NCBI RefSeq assembly: GCF_022458895.1
Contig: NZ_JAINFL010000014.1
Location: forward strand, 186,001-250,000
Direction: 5' to 3'
DNA length: 64,000 bases
Source of the DNA: Roseihalotalea indica
GTDB lineage: Bacteria > Bacteroidota > Bacteroidia > Cytophagales > Cyclobacteriaceae
This document shows, in pieces, positions 8,867-17,529 of this stretch. The number at the start of each line of letters is the position of its first letter. Within the stretch, counting starts at the first letter, position 1. Both the position numbers and the translations under genes were made by a program. The notes under the pieces are model-generated. The model saw only the letters and a program-made list of their open reading frames with translations, did not search any database and had not been told where the DNA came from.

Positions 8867-11377
8867 ATGACACGAATCCATCACAACCTGATTAATAAAG
8901 TAATTGCCTTTTTTATCCACACCATACAGCAGAAAAATTGTGGTGCTTTCCTTTCTTTTTTTCTAATAAGTAGTGTAACCGTTGCCCAAACACCAACCGC
9001 AGTAGGCAATTACCAATCTGGGTTTGAGCAAAAGGGAAATGTGGTTACGTTTTCCAATGAGAATGCCGACGTGCGCCTGGAATTTTGCACTCCTACCATG
9101 CTCCGGGTTCGCACCAGCTGGAACCGGCAGTTCGAAGAGAACGAGCCCTGGATGGTTGTGAAATACGACTGGCCTACCGTGGAACTGGATGCTGACGAGG
9201 AAGAAGATCATTTTACGCTGAAAACCGAAGCACTCAACGTCACCATTACCAAGCAGCCTTTCTCATTAGAAGTGGCAACAATCGATGGGCTGGTGCTTAC
9301 CTCAGAACAGGGGCCGGGAGGAAGCTTTCAGGAGGGCGAGGCAGTTCTCACCCGTAAGCAACTATTACCCGATGAGCATTTCTTCGGTTTCGGTGAGCGT
9401 ATGGACCTGATGGACCGCCGGGGAAGTAAAGTGCAGCTTAATGTAGGAAGAGGGCAGGGGCGACCGCACATTGTGGGGGCATACAATATTCTGAAAGCCA
9501 ATTACTGCCCGGTTCCGTTCTTTATGAGCACACGCGGCTACGGTATTTTTCTGCATAATGCGTACGCCTCCGAATGGGATATGGGTGCCACCCAACCTGA
9601 TCAATACAGCTTTCAGGCCGATGGGGGTGAAATGGATTACTACCTGATGTACGGTCCCGATTTCCCCACTATCCTTGATCAATACACTACCCTGACCGGA
9701 AAATCACCATTGCTCCCCATGTTTGCGTTGGGCTTGCATGTGGGTACGTACAGCGGCGGCACCTGGGGGCACGAGGAGCTTACTTCTACTCAGTATGTTA
9801 TAGCCCTGGCCCGGAAATTCCGGGAGCTGGGCATCCCCATTGACATTTTACATCTGGATTCCACCTGGAGAATTTTCGGGAAAGTGGGCGGAACCGGAGC
9901 AACCTCCTTCGAATGGCGAGATACCTTTGATGACCCCGAAGCCATGTTCGATAGCCTGTATGCTATGAATCTTAATATGGTCGGCTTGCACCTGCGTCCC
10001 CGGTTTGATAATGGGCAGAAGCTTAATTTACTGGATCAGGCTCGGGCGAAAGGCTATACTTACCCCGAAGCGGACAACCCCGGTGAGTTTGTTAATTTCT
10101 TTGATCAGGAGGCGGTAGACTGGTGGTGGGATAATGGGGTTGAGCGGATTGCTTCGATCGGAGCGATGTTTTTGAAAACGGATGAAGGAAGTGCTTTCGG
10201 ACAAAAAGCTAACGAAAGCGATAAGATAGGGCCTACCGGCAAGGAAGTAGAAAAGCTGCACAATCTGTTTCCGCTGGCTTATGCCAAAGCACCGTACGAA
10301 AAATTTGCCGAATACAACCAGCAACGGGGCATGAACCACACGCGGGAAGGCTACGCCGGTATTCAACGCTATCCCTTCATTTTTGCCGGTGACTGGCCCA
10401 GCGAGTGGCAGTACTTTGCCCCGGTGATCAAAGCCGGTCTGAACGTTGGTATGTCGGGAGTAGGGTACTGGGCGCATTGCATGGGCGGGTTTGAGCACGA
10501 TGCCGACCCCGAACTCTACATCCGCTGGTGCCAGTTCGGCTTGCTAAGCCCTATCGCTCATTTGTTTGGCATGGACCACCCCGGCTATAAGGAGCCCTGG
10601 AACTATGGCGAAGATGCCCTCAGAAACTTTAAAAAGTACGATGATTTACGTTACCAACTGATTCCCTACCTCTACAGCCACGCTTACGAGATGTACGAGA
10701 CCGGTATGCCGCTTATGCGAGCACTGGTATTGGAGCATCAGAATGATGTCAACACCTACGATATTGCTGATCAGTATATGCTGGGAAGCCAGTTGATGGT
10801 GTGCCCGGTAACTACCAAAGGAGCACAAACCCGGGTGGTATATCTGCCGGAAGGTACCTGGTTTGATTACTGGACGGGCACTCAGTATGAGGGAGAACAA
10901 TACATCAGTGTAAGAACCCCGCTGGATACTATTCCTGTTTTTGCAAAAGGCGGGGCTATTATCCCCATGCAACCCGTCGTGAATTATATTGGAGAACACC
11001 CCATAGACACTATCACGCTGGACCTTTTTCCTAAAGGTAATACCGAGTTTGTACTGTACGATGATGATGGTAAGAGTCTGGCCTACCAACAGGATACCTA
11101 TGCCACAACCACCATTCGCTGCGAAGAGGCAACAGGTACAACACGGGTGCACATCGGTCAGCCTCAGGGAAATTATTCTGTACCGGAAAGGTCATATCGC
11201 TTAAAAGTGCACACCGCCACTGCCCCGACCGAAGTAACCTCTGGCCAGAAAAAACTGGAAAAAGCCACAACAATGACGGCTTCCTCCGGCTGGTATTATA
11301 ATGATGAAGCGCAAATATTGTATATTCAATCAGCTGGAGACAGTACGGAAGAAATTTCGGTTGAAATAACGTACTAA
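8867..11377 (+). CDS. Exported glycoside hydrolase family 31 enzyme (alpha-glucosidase/alpha-xylosidase type)
   Basis: Retaining alpha-glycosidase of family GH31, about 836 residues, exported by a signal peptide ending near VTVAQ (about residue 41). An N-terminal beta domain containing EHFFGFGERMDLMDRRG leads into the TIM barrel (ILHLDSTWRIFGK). The nucleophile is Asp439 in FLKTDEGS, and the acid/base is Asp509 in RYPFIFAGDWPSEW. The C-terminal beta domains carry LPEGTWFDYWTG and PVFAKGGAIIPM. Two normally conserved -1 subsite positions look changed: the usual HDIGGF reads HCMGGF (Cys538) and the usual R-x-H-G reads H-L-F-G (Phe567), so specificity may be unusual. It lies behind the sigma-controlled SusC/SusD pair and before a deacetylase, fitting a periplasmic oligosaccharide-trimming role. 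Confidence 0.93.
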   Translation: MTRIHHNLINKVIAFFIHTIQQKNCGAFLSFFLISSVTVAQTPTAVGNYQSGFEQKGNVVTFSNENADVRLEFCTPTMLRVRTSWNRQFEENEPWMVVKYDWPTVELDADEEEDHFTLKTEALNVTITKQPFSLEVATIDGLVLTSEQGPGGSFQEGEAVLTRKQLLPDEHFFGFGERMDLMDRRGSKVQLNVGRGQGRPHIVGAYNILKANYCPVPFFMSTRGYGIFLHNAYASEWDMGATQPDQYSFQADGGEMDYYLMYGPDFPTILDQYTTLTGKSPLLPMFALGLHVGTYSGGTWGHEELTSTQYVIALARKFRELGIPIDILHLDSTWRIFGKVGGTGATSFEWRDTFDDPEAMFDSLYAMNLNMVGLHLRPRFDNGQKLNLLDQARAKGYTYPEADNPGEFVNFFDQEAVDWWWDNGVERIASIGAMFLKTDEGSAFGQKANESDKIGPTGKEVEKLHNLFPLAYAKAPYEKFAEYNQQRGMNHTREGYAGIQRYPFIFAGDWPSEWQYFAPVIKAGLNVGMSGVGYWAHCMGGFEHDADPELYIRWCQFGLLSPIAHLFGMDHPGYKEPWNYGEDALRNFKKYDDLRYQLIPYLYSHAYEMYETGMPLMRALVLEHQNDVNTYDIADQYMLGSQLMVCPVTTKGAQTRVVYLPEGTWFDYWTGTQYEGEQYISVRTPLDTIPVFAKGGAIIPMQPVVNYIGEHPIDTITLDLFPKGNTEFVLYDDDGKSLAYQQDTYATTTIRCEEATGTTRVHIGQPQGNYSVPERSYRLKVHTATAPTEVTSGQKKLEKATTMTASSGWYYNDEAQILYIQSAGDSTEEISVEITY

Positions 11378-11423
11378 GAAGTATAACGGATACTGCTTCC
11401 TCACAAATACACAACCTTCGTAA

Positions 11424-12197
11424 ATGAAATTGCTAAACCTTCTTGCCTTAGCCCTGCTTTTGCTAGGCAGACCCGTTGCCGGTCAAATTATCAAACAACC
11501 CATCCCTGATAAACTAGTTGTGCTTACTTTTGATGATGCTGTCAGTACGCATGCTACGCTGGTGGGGCCTCTGCTAACGGAGTATGGCTTTGGAGGTACT
11601 TTTTTTGTCTGCGAGTTTCCACCCGATTTTGAGGATAAAACCAAGTATATGTCGTGGGAGCAGATTGACGAATTGGCTGAAATGGGGTTTGAGATTGCGA
11701 ACCATACCCGCACACATACCCACGTAAACCAGATGAACCAACCCCAGCTGGTGAAGGAACTAACCTATATTGAGCAGAAGTGCCAGGAATTGGGTATTGA
11801 TAAACCCGTAAGCTTTGCCTATCCGGCATATGATACGGACCCGGATGCCTTTAAAACGCTGGCGGCTCAGGGCTATGATTTTGCCCGCATTGGCGGCGAT
11901 CAGGCCTATGATCCAACCAAACATCATCCCTACCTGATTCCCAGTTATAGCACCACCGGCACTGATAAAGAGCGAGTCTTGAATGCTATCCGGCAGGCTA
12001 GAGAGGGAAAGATAGTGATACTCACCGTACATGGAGTGCCCGATTATGCCCATGATTGGGTTACAACTCCCCCTGAGCTTTTTAAAGAATACCTGGAGTA
12101 CCTCCATGAGCATCAGTATCAGGTGATCGCCTTGCGTGATCTACGAAAATACATTGATACAGAGCAGGCTCGATCACAGATCAAACCGGAATTGTAA
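11424..12197 (+). CDS. Exported polysaccharide deacetylase (NodB/CE4-like)
   Basis: NodB-fold deacetylase of 257 residues with a signal peptide (MKLLNLLALALLLL..., cleavage near VAGQ). The metal-site motifs are readable: motif 1 LTFDDA (Asp37, Asp38), motif 2 HTRTH (His94, His98) and a later FAYPAYDTD resembling motif 3. The last motif position of TFDDG is Ala here, a tolerated change. The enzyme would remove N- or O-acetyl groups from a polysaccharide in the periplasm or at the surface. It sits 46 nt downstream of the GH31 gene and is probably co-transcribed, so the two may act on the same acetylated oligosaccharide. An ACAACCT leader motif lies just before the start. Confidence 0.88.
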   Translation: MKLLNLLALALLLLGRPVAGQIIKQPIPDKLVVLTFDDAVSTHATLVGPLLTEYGFGGTFFVCEFPPDFEDKTKYMSWEQIDELAEMGFEIANHTRTHTHVNQMNQPQLVKELTYIEQKCQELGIDKPVSFAYPAYDTDPDAFKTLAAQGYDFARIGGDQAYDPTKHHPYLIPSYSTTGTDKERVLNAIRQAREGKIVILTVHGVPDYAHDWVTTPPELFKEYLEYLHEHQYQVIALRDLRKYIDTEQARSQIKPEL

Positions 12198-12413
12198 TCG
12201 GTTGATTTTAACTATATTTTAATAAATGAGTAATAAAAATGAGCTGGATTGCAAAAACCGTATTAATAAACTAGGTAATACACAGTATTTTGAGCAAAAT
12301 AAAAGAGTGAAAAAGCCAGGGAATGCTTACTTTTGAGGTTATGATAATGCTCAAATCTCGAGAATTGTTATAAAATCTAAATCTTTATCATTTTTTTAGA
12401 CAAAAGAGAAAGT

Positions 12414-13481
12414 ATGAAAAAAAATAATGAGGAGGTAGGAGTAGGAGTGAGGGAAATTGCCCGTAGAGCGAATGTATCTATTGCTACGGTTGACCGAGTA
12501 ATTCATAACCGGACTGGCGTATCGGAAAAAACACGTAAAAAGATACAGGGTATTATCAAGGATTTGAATTACCAACCTAACCTGCTGGCCAGCCGTCTGG
12601 CCTCCCGTAAGGTATACCAGTTTACTACATTAATTCCTGAGGTTTCTGAAGAGACCGATTTCTGGGAAGCTCCCCTAAGAGGGATTAAAAAAGCAGAAAA
12701 GGAAATTAGTCAATATGGAGTGAGTATGAAAAAGCACTTCTTTGATTTGAACGACAAGGCTTCCTTTGTGCAGCAGACTCGAAAAATCCTGGAGAGTAAA
12801 GTAGACGGAATTTTGCTGGCGCCCTCCTTTATAGAAGAGTCCATGCAACTGGCTCAGGCCTGCCAAGAGCGAGAAATCCCTTATGTATTTATCAATTCGG
12901 ACATTCCTAACCAGGATAGCCTGTGCTACATTGGTCCGCATCTGGTGAAAAGCGGATACATGACGGCTCACCTGATGAGCTACGGAATGGCTGATGGTGG
13001 GAAAATTCTGGTTGTAAATATCTCTAAGGAAATAGACAACCATCACCATTTGCTGAGGAAGGAAGAAGGCTTCCGAAACTATTTTAAGGATCACCAAAAG
13101 TCAAACGAGATTATTAAGCTTGATATCCGGCAAACAACCTACCCGGAGGTAGAGCAGCAACTGATGGAAGCTTTTAACCAACACCCCGATATTCAGGCAG
13201 TCTTTGCCACCAACTCCCGGGTGTTTTCAGTCGCCAAGTTTATGGAGCAGGCCGGCAAGAAAGACCTCCTGTTAATAGGGTATGATTTTCTGAAAGACAA
13301 TATTGAATACTTAAAAAAGGAAACTATTGACTTCCTTATCTGTCAGAAACCAGAAGAACAGGCCTATCGGGGTATGATGGCTCTCTATCAGCATCTATTT
13401 CTAGGAGTGAATATTGACCGGGTGCAATACATGCCGATAGACATTATTACCAAAGAAAATTATGAGTTTTATAGCAATTAG
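12414..13481 (+). CDS. LacI-family transcriptional regulator 1
   Basis: DNA-binding sugar-responsive regulator, 355 residues. The N-terminal LacI HTH spans about residues 12-45 (VREIARRANVSIATVDRVI, with the hinge helix NYQPNLLASRLASRK near 60), followed by a periplasmic-binding-protein-like ligand domain (PEVSEETDFWEAPLRGIKKA... to the C-terminus). The ligand domain resembles the sugar-binding type that senses a monosaccharide or its phosphate. Directly downstream, between this gene and the oxidoreductase at 13621, lies the 18-bp palindrome found at three other promoters in the window; this gene is the natural candidate for the protein that binds it. No copy was seen in front of the regulator gene itself, so autoregulation is not indicated. 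Confidence 0.93.
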   Translation: MKKNNEEVGVGVREIARRANVSIATVDRVIHNRTGVSEKTRKKIQGIIKDLNYQPNLLASRLASRKVYQFTTLIPEVSEETDFWEAPLRGIKKAEKEISQYGVSMKKHFFDLNDKASFVQQTRKILESKVDGILLAPSFIEESMQLAQACQEREIPYVFINSDIPNQDSLCYIGPHLVKSGYMTAHLMSYGMADGGKILVVNISKEIDNHHHLLRKEEGFRNYFKDHQKSNEIIKLDIRQTTYPEVEQQLMEAFNQHPDIQAVFATNSRVFSVAKFMEQAGKKDLLLIGYDFLKDNIEYLKKETIDFLICQKPEEQAYRGMMALYQHLFLGVNIDRVQYMPIDIITKENYEFYSN

Positions 13482-13576
13482 CAGATGGATAGTAACTTCT
13501 GAAAGAGAACAGTATTGTCATATAAAAGTAAACAAAAGAAGTCTATAGATTTTTATTAGACTTTTTTTTTACTATC

Positions 13577-13594
13577 TTCGGGTACGTACCCGAA
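13577..13594. promoter_or_regulatory. Operator site O1 (perfect palindrome TTCGGGTACGTACCCGAA)
   Basis: Perfect 18-bp palindrome with a central CG, the usual form of LacI-family operators. It lies 26 nt before the oxidoreductase start and 95 nt after the LacI regulator 1 gene. The four bases before it make TAtcTTCG, resembling the Bacteroidota -7 element TAnnTTTG, so a bound repressor would cover the promoter. Exact copies occur at 24254 and 28288. Confidence 0.85.
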
Positions 13595-13620
13595 ACTTCA
13601 CTTCTGGACTTTATTAATTC

Positions 13621-14688
13621 ATGCATTATCAGGAAGAACGTATTCATGTCGGAATGGCAGCCTACGGATTATCAGGCCGGGTATTTCATGGTCCCTTGCT
13701 TACGGCTCATCCCGGATTTCATCTACAAACAATCCTGCAACGTAGCCGCCAGGATGCCCGGCAGCAGTACCCGAATATACAGATAGCTCGCGCTTTTGAA
13801 GATCTGCTGGCTGACTCAACGATTGAATTAGTCATAATAAATACTCCGGAACATTTACATACTGAAATGGCTCGGCAGGCTCTGCTGGCGGGTAAGCATG
13901 TAGTGGTAGAAAAGGCGTTCACACCTACCGTTCGGGAAGCCCAGTCGCTGATCGCTTTGGCCCGGGAGCAGGGTAAAGTGCTAAGCGTATTTCAGAACAG
14001 CCGCTGGCATGGCGATTTCCTGACAATCAAAAAAGTGCTTGAGCAGAACCTATTGGGCGAGGTAGTAGAGTACGAAGCGCACTATGATCGTTTCCGTAAT
14101 TACATACAGCCCGATAGTTGGAAAGAAGATCCTCTGCCCGGTACAGGCGTTCTGTACAACCTGGGGTCACACATGATCGATCAGGTGCTGGTGTTGTTTG
14201 GCTGGCCCGAAGCCGTTATGGCCGATCTTCGGATTCAGCGGCCCGGTGGCAGAGTGCACGATAACTTTGAAGTTGTGCTCCATTACCCTCAGCTAAAAGT
14301 GACATTAAAGTCCAGTTATCTGGTGAGAGAGCCCGGACCACGATACGTGTTGCAGGGCACCGAGGGTACCTTTATGAAATACGGTGCCGATGCGCAGGAA
14401 AGCCTGCTGAAGGCCGGAAGATCGCCTCTGGATGAAGGGTGGGGGAGTGAACCTAAAAAACTGTGGGGTAAGCTTAACTCTCAAGTGCAGGGTCTGCATT
14501 TTGAAGGGCAGCTAGAAACTATTCCCGGCTCCTACCTGGGTTATTACGATAATATATATAAAGCTATTAGAACGAATGCGGCTCTGGCAGTAACTCCTGA
14601 GCAGGCTATGCAAACAATCGCAATTATTGAAGCGGCCCAGCGCAGTCACGAGGAGAAGAGAGTCGTAGTGCTAGAGGCATCACCCTAA
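13621..14688 (+). CDS. Gfo/Idh/MocA-family NAD(P)-dependent oxidoreductase, cytosolic
   Basis: Predicted sugar or inositol dehydrogenase, 355 residues, with no export signal. The N-terminal Rossmann domain begins at VGMAAYGLSGRVFHGPLL, and the sugar-binding EKP-type motif appears as VVVEKAFTPT (Pro replaced by Ala). The block FQNSRWHGDF and the C-terminal domain with GVLYNLGSHMIDQVL are like those of IolW/YdgJ-type scyllo-inositol dehydrogenases. It is the first gene after operator O1 and so should be under LacI regulator 1. Unlike the exported oxidoreductases at 15198 and 17530 it would act on imported sugar, perhaps reducing a keto-sugar returned from the periplasm. Subfamily assignment is by eye; the exact substrate is unknown. 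Confidence 0.9.
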   Translation: MHYQEERIHVGMAAYGLSGRVFHGPLLTAHPGFHLQTILQRSRQDARQQYPNIQIARAFEDLLADSTIELVIINTPEHLHTEMARQALLAGKHVVVEKAFTPTVREAQSLIALAREQGKVLSVFQNSRWHGDFLTIKKVLEQNLLGEVVEYEAHYDRFRNYIQPDSWKEDPLPGTGVLYNLGSHMIDQVLVLFGWPEAVMADLRIQRPGGRVHDNFEVVLHYPQLKVTLKSSYLVREPGPRYVLQGTEGTFMKYGADAQESLLKAGRSPLDEGWGSEPKKLWGKLNSQVQGLHFEGQLETIPGSYLGYYDNIYKAIRTNAALAVTPEQAMQTIAIIEAAQRSHEEKRVVVLEASP

Positions 14689-14700
14689 GCTTATTAAGAG

Positions 14701-14729
14701 AACAGGCCGCCTAAAGAGACTGGCCGGTT
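14701..14729 (+). terminator. Weak terminator-like hairpin
   Basis: AACAGGCC (14701-14708) pairs with GGCCGGTT (14722-14729) with one mismatch and a 13-nt loop, 12 nt after the oxidoreductase stop. No long T run follows, so termination is uncertain. Confidence 0.35.
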
Positions 14730-14901
14730 TCATATTAATTGGGTAAAGGGGCGTAAAAATGCCTCGAAGAAACTATATTAAGATAGTCATTTTACTGCTA
14801 ATACATAAGAAACGGGATGGTAGTGCCGGGTAATCGGTAATTTGGGTACTTAAATCTCTGGCATCGGTATACTTTTATGAAATGAACCGTTTGCCAACGC
14901 T

Positions 14902-15081
14902 GGCAAGTCTGCCGACGCCGTTGAGAGGTAATTCAGTGGCCCGGCAAGTCTGCTGACGCTGTCAGGGAGCCGTCAAGTGGTCCAGCAAGCTTCCTGACAC
15001 TGTCAGGAAGCCATTAAGTGACCCAGCAAGCTTGCCGACGCTGTCAGGAGGCTTTCAAGTAGCTCTGCAAGCCTGCTGACG
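14902..15081. repeat. Tandem array of 41-bp imperfect repeats (4.4 copies)
   Basis: Units begin at 14902, 14943, 14984, 15025 and 15066, exactly 41 bp apart, with a pattern close to GGCAAGCCTGCTGACGCTG followed by TCAGGAGGC and a variable TCAAGTGGCCC end. Unit 3 contains a perfect palindrome with 11-bp arms (GCTTCCTGACA, C, TGTCAGGAAGC; 14989-15011), and the other units keep parts of it. A small hairpin TTGCCA-ACGC-TGGCAA (14891-14906) abuts the first unit. It sits in the leader of the operon starting at 15198. Function unknown. Confidence 0.85.
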
Positions 15082-15197
15082 GAGAAATGTACCGATAAAC
15101 CTTGGCGAAGAAATACGCAAACTTTGTTTTAAGCATAGATGCAAACCAGATAGTCAATAGAAAAAATTACTACTCATTTAACATATCTTACCAACCT

Positions 15198-16532
15198 ATG
15201 AAAAATACCGTCAAACGCAGAGATTTTATCAAACAAGCCGCGGCCAGCAGCATGGGCATGGGCCTCATGACCGGCGGTGCACCCTTTATCCTAAGCAATG
15301 GTTCGGCCAACGAAAAGGTCGTGGTCGCCATTATGGGTACTAACAGCCGAGGCTCCGCACTGGCGAAAGGCTTCGCTAAACTGCCCGGTGCTGAGATTGC
15401 CTATATCTGTGATGTGGAAGACGGGGCGCTGGCCAATGGAATGGCAGCCGCCGAAGAGGGCGGGCAAAAAAAGAAGCCCAAAGCAGAAAAAGACATTCGT
15501 AAAGTGCTGGAAGATTCTTCGGTAGATGCCTTAGTGATTGCGGCTCCCGACCACTGGCATGCTCCGGCCGCTATCATGGCACTCAACGCCGGTAAGCACG
15601 TCTATGTAGAGAAACCCTGTAGCCATAATCCCCAGGAAGGAGAAATGCTGGTAGAAGCGGCTCAGAAGCATAAGAAGATTGTGCAGATGGGAAATCAGCG
15701 CCGGTCGTGGCCGCACGTGGTGGAGGCTATCGAGGAAATTAAAAACGGAGCTATCGGCAAGCCTTACTTTGCCCGAGCCTGGTACGCCAACACTCGCGAA
15801 TCTATCGGGCATGGCAAGAAGGCTCCCGTACCTGCCGGACTGGATTATGATCTGTGGCAGGGCCCCGCACCCCGTAAACCTTACCAAGATAACCTGATTC
15901 ATTACAACTGGCACTGGTTCTGGCACTGGGGCACCGGCGAAATCCTTAACAACGGAACGCACGTGATTGACCTCTGCCGCTGGGGACTGGGCGTAGACTA
16001 TCCGATACGGGTAAGCTCCGGCGGAGGACGCTATGCTTTTGATGATGACTGGGAAACCCCGGATACCCAATCTGCTTTTTACGATTTTGAAGACGGTATG
16101 AGCATCACCTGGGAAGGGCGAAGCTGCAACGGAAGAACAATTGAGGAAACATCAGCCGGTTGTGCTTTCCACGGCACCAATGGCAGCCTGGCAATTCAGG
16201 GCAACGGGTACACCTTGTATGATAATAAGAATACCGTACTCAAAACCGTCACTCAAAGTAATGCCGACGCCACTGATCTTACCGGCCCTGGTCTGGACCT
16301 GGATCAATACCATCTGGCGGCATTCCGCGATGGCATCCGCACCGGGAAGAAGCCCATCACCTACATTGAAGATGCTAACAAAAGTGTGCTACTGTGCCAG
16401 TTGGGCAATATCGCCTACCGCACCAAGCGAGTACTAAACTGCGACCCTAAAACCGGAAGAATTGTCGGTGATGATGAAGCCATGCAACTATGGGGCCGCG
16501 ACTACGAACCAAGCTGGAAGCCACAAGTGTAG
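15198..16532 (+). CDS. Tat-exported Gfo/Idh/MocA-family oxidoreductase
   Basis: Periplasmic sugar oxidoreductase of about 444 residues. I start it at ATG 15198 (preceded by ACCAACCT) because this gives a twin-arginine signal, KRRDFIKQAAASSMGMG, cleaved near residue 30. The Rossmann domain starts at VVVAIMGTNSRG, the sugar-site motif is VEKPCSHN, then GNQRRS and the C-terminal domain motif NWHWFWHWGTGEILNNGTH with the conserved His/Asp set. Tat export implies folding with tightly bound NAD(P), as in glucose-fructose oxidoreductase. It heads an operon with a TIM-barrel isomerase, a second Tat oxidoreductase and SusC/SusD, so it probably oxidises a carbon of a glycan or glycoside in the periplasm. 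Confidence 0.92.
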   Translation: MKNTVKRRDFIKQAAASSMGMGLMTGGAPFILSNGSANEKVVVAIMGTNSRGSALAKGFAKLPGAEIAYICDVEDGALANGMAAAEEGGQKKKPKAEKDIRKVLEDSSVDALVIAAPDHWHAPAAIMALNAGKHVYVEKPCSHNPQEGEMLVEAAQKHKKIVQMGNQRRSWPHVVEAIEEIKNGAIGKPYFARAWYANTRESIGHGKKAPVPAGLDYDLWQGPAPRKPYQDNLIHYNWHWFWHWGTGEILNNGTHVIDLCRWGLGVDYPIRVSSGGGRYAFDDDWETPDTQSAFYDFEDGMSITWEGRSCNGRTIEETSAGCAFHGTNGSLAIQGNGYTLYDNKNTVLKTVTQSNADATDLTGPGLDLDQYHLAAFRDGIRTGKKPITYIEDANKSVLLCQLGNIAYRTKRVLNCDPKTGRIVGDDEAMQLWGRDYEPSWKPQV

Positions 16533-16577
16533 GTGTTCATCCCCCATATCCAATAAAGTGAATGAGTGAGATCAACA

Positions 16578-16610
16578 TATTCACTCATTCTCTCAATCAC
16601 TCAGTCATTA
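16578..16610 (+). repeat. TCATTCACTCAATC-type low-complexity leader
   Basis: A short pyrimidine-rich stretch made of degenerate TCAYTC/CTCAATC words just before the TIM-barrel gene. Similar stretches precede the genes at 43341 and 48115. Confidence 0.55.
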
Positions 16611-16636
16611 AGTATACAACAACCTTTAAGTTTTCT

Positions 16637-17494
16637 ATGAGAAAGATAATGCGCGATGTTTTGGTTCTTGCAATAGCGTGGTTCATGGTAAATCCGCTAT
16701 TGGCGCAGTCTAAGGCAGATAAGATCGGAATGGTATCATATACTTACCGAAATAGCTTTGCAAAAGATGTAGCCAAAACGCTGGACACACTTCAGCAGAT
16801 GGGCATCACCGATATGGAATTTTCCAACCTGTTTGGCACGACGGCTGAAGAACTGCGGGCCATGCTAGACGAACGGGATATGTACTGCTCCTCTTACGGA
16901 GTAGGCTATGATGCCCTGGTGAACGAAACGGCCGAAGTAGCCCGGCAGGCCAAAGTGCTGGGAGCCAAATACGTACGAGTAGCCTGGATTCCCCACGAAG
17001 ATGATTTTACCGAGGATGATCTCAAAAAAGCCGTAGCGGACTTTAACCAAGCCGGGAAAGAACTGAAAGAAGAACATGACTTAACGTTTTGCTACCATAA
17101 TCACGGTTACGAGTTTCAGCCTTACGAGAAAGGCACCATGTACGATTACCTGATGAAACAGACCAACCCAGACTATGTGAGTTTTGAGATTGATGTGCTA
17201 TGGGTAGTTCATCCCGGGGCCGACCCGGTAAAGCTGCTGAAAAAATACGGCGACCGCTACAAACTCATGCACGTGAAAGACCTTAAAAAAGGAGTGAAAG
17301 GCGACTTTTCCGGCGGCACTCCGAAGGAGAATGACGTGACGCTTGGCACGGGGCAGATGGATTTTCCGGCCATTATGAAAGCCGCCAAAAAAGCCGGAGT
17401 CCAGCATTATTACATCGAGGACGAAAGCCCAACCTACTACGTTCAGGTACCCAAAAGTATCGCTTACCTCGAAAGCTTAGGCCTAGAGAAATAA
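16637..17494 (+). CDS. Exported sugar phosphate isomerase/epimerase-family TIM-barrel protein
   Basis: Xylose-isomerase-like TIM barrel (AP endonuclease family 2 fold), about 285 residues, normally a metal-dependent isomerase, epimerase or lyase of sugars. The start at ATG 16637 gives a signal peptide (MRKIMRDVLVLAIAWFMV..., cleavage after LLAQ). Metal and substrate motifs along the barrel include CYHNHGYEFQ, FEIDVLWV, MHVKDLKKG and a late YIEDESP. Exported members of this family that sit with oxidoreductases take part in the 3-keto-glycoside route of Bacteroides (from memory, the BT2156-BT2160 region), where they act after oxidation. It lies 35 nt before a second oxidoreductase. I infer a lyase or epimerase acting on an oxidised sugar. 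Confidence 0.88.
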   Translation: MRKIMRDVLVLAIAWFMVNPLLAQSKADKIGMVSYTYRNSFAKDVAKTLDTLQQMGITDMEFSNLFGTTAEELRAMLDERDMYCSSYGVGYDALVNETAEVARQAKVLGAKYVRVAWIPHEDDFTEDDLKKAVADFNQAGKELKEEHDLTFCYHNHGYEFQPYEKGTMYDYLMKQTNPDYVSFEIDVLWVVHPGADPVKLLKKYGDRYKLMHVKDLKKGVKGDFSGGTPKENDVTLGTGQMDFPAIMKAAKKAGVQHYYIEDESPTYYVQVPKSIAYLESLGLEK

Positions 17495-17529
17495 ACCAAC
17501 ACATAAGCTAACCTTTAATATCAGAATTC

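Larger units (their letters stand above)
14689..15197. other. 509-bp intergenic region: weak hairpin plus a 41-bp tandem repeat array
   Basis: No coding sequence is supported. It holds a weak terminator-like hairpin (14701-14729), an AT-rich stretch, and the 41-bp tandem array at 14902-15081. The open frame from 15102 into the next gene is an N-terminal extension without signal-peptide character and was not used. Confidence 0.75.

Noticed and set aside
10646..11152. Long opposite-strand open frames inside GH31, SusC and other genes
   Set aside because: They mirror the codon pattern of the real genes, lack family motifs and have no promoters or neighbours of their own.
12328..12335. TACTTTTG as a -7 promoter element for LacI regulator 1
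   Set aside because: It fits TAnnTTTG, but the nearest TTTG upstream is 35 nt away instead of about 19-20, so the promoter is not supported.
14841..14858. Possible fifth LacI 1 operator (TTTGGGTACTTAAATC) before the operon at 15198
   Set aside because: Only the left half matches; 10 of 18 positions overall. Not enough to include the 15198 operon in the regulon.
14902..15081. CRISPR-like array
   Set aside because: The 41-bp units are contiguous and diverge along their whole length; there are no identical repeats with unique spacers and no cas genes.
15102..15197. N-terminal extension of the oxidoreductase from an earlier in-frame start
   Set aside because: The extra 32 residues would bury the twin-arginine signal and overlap no conserved family sequence; ATG 15198 directly after ACCAACCT fits better.
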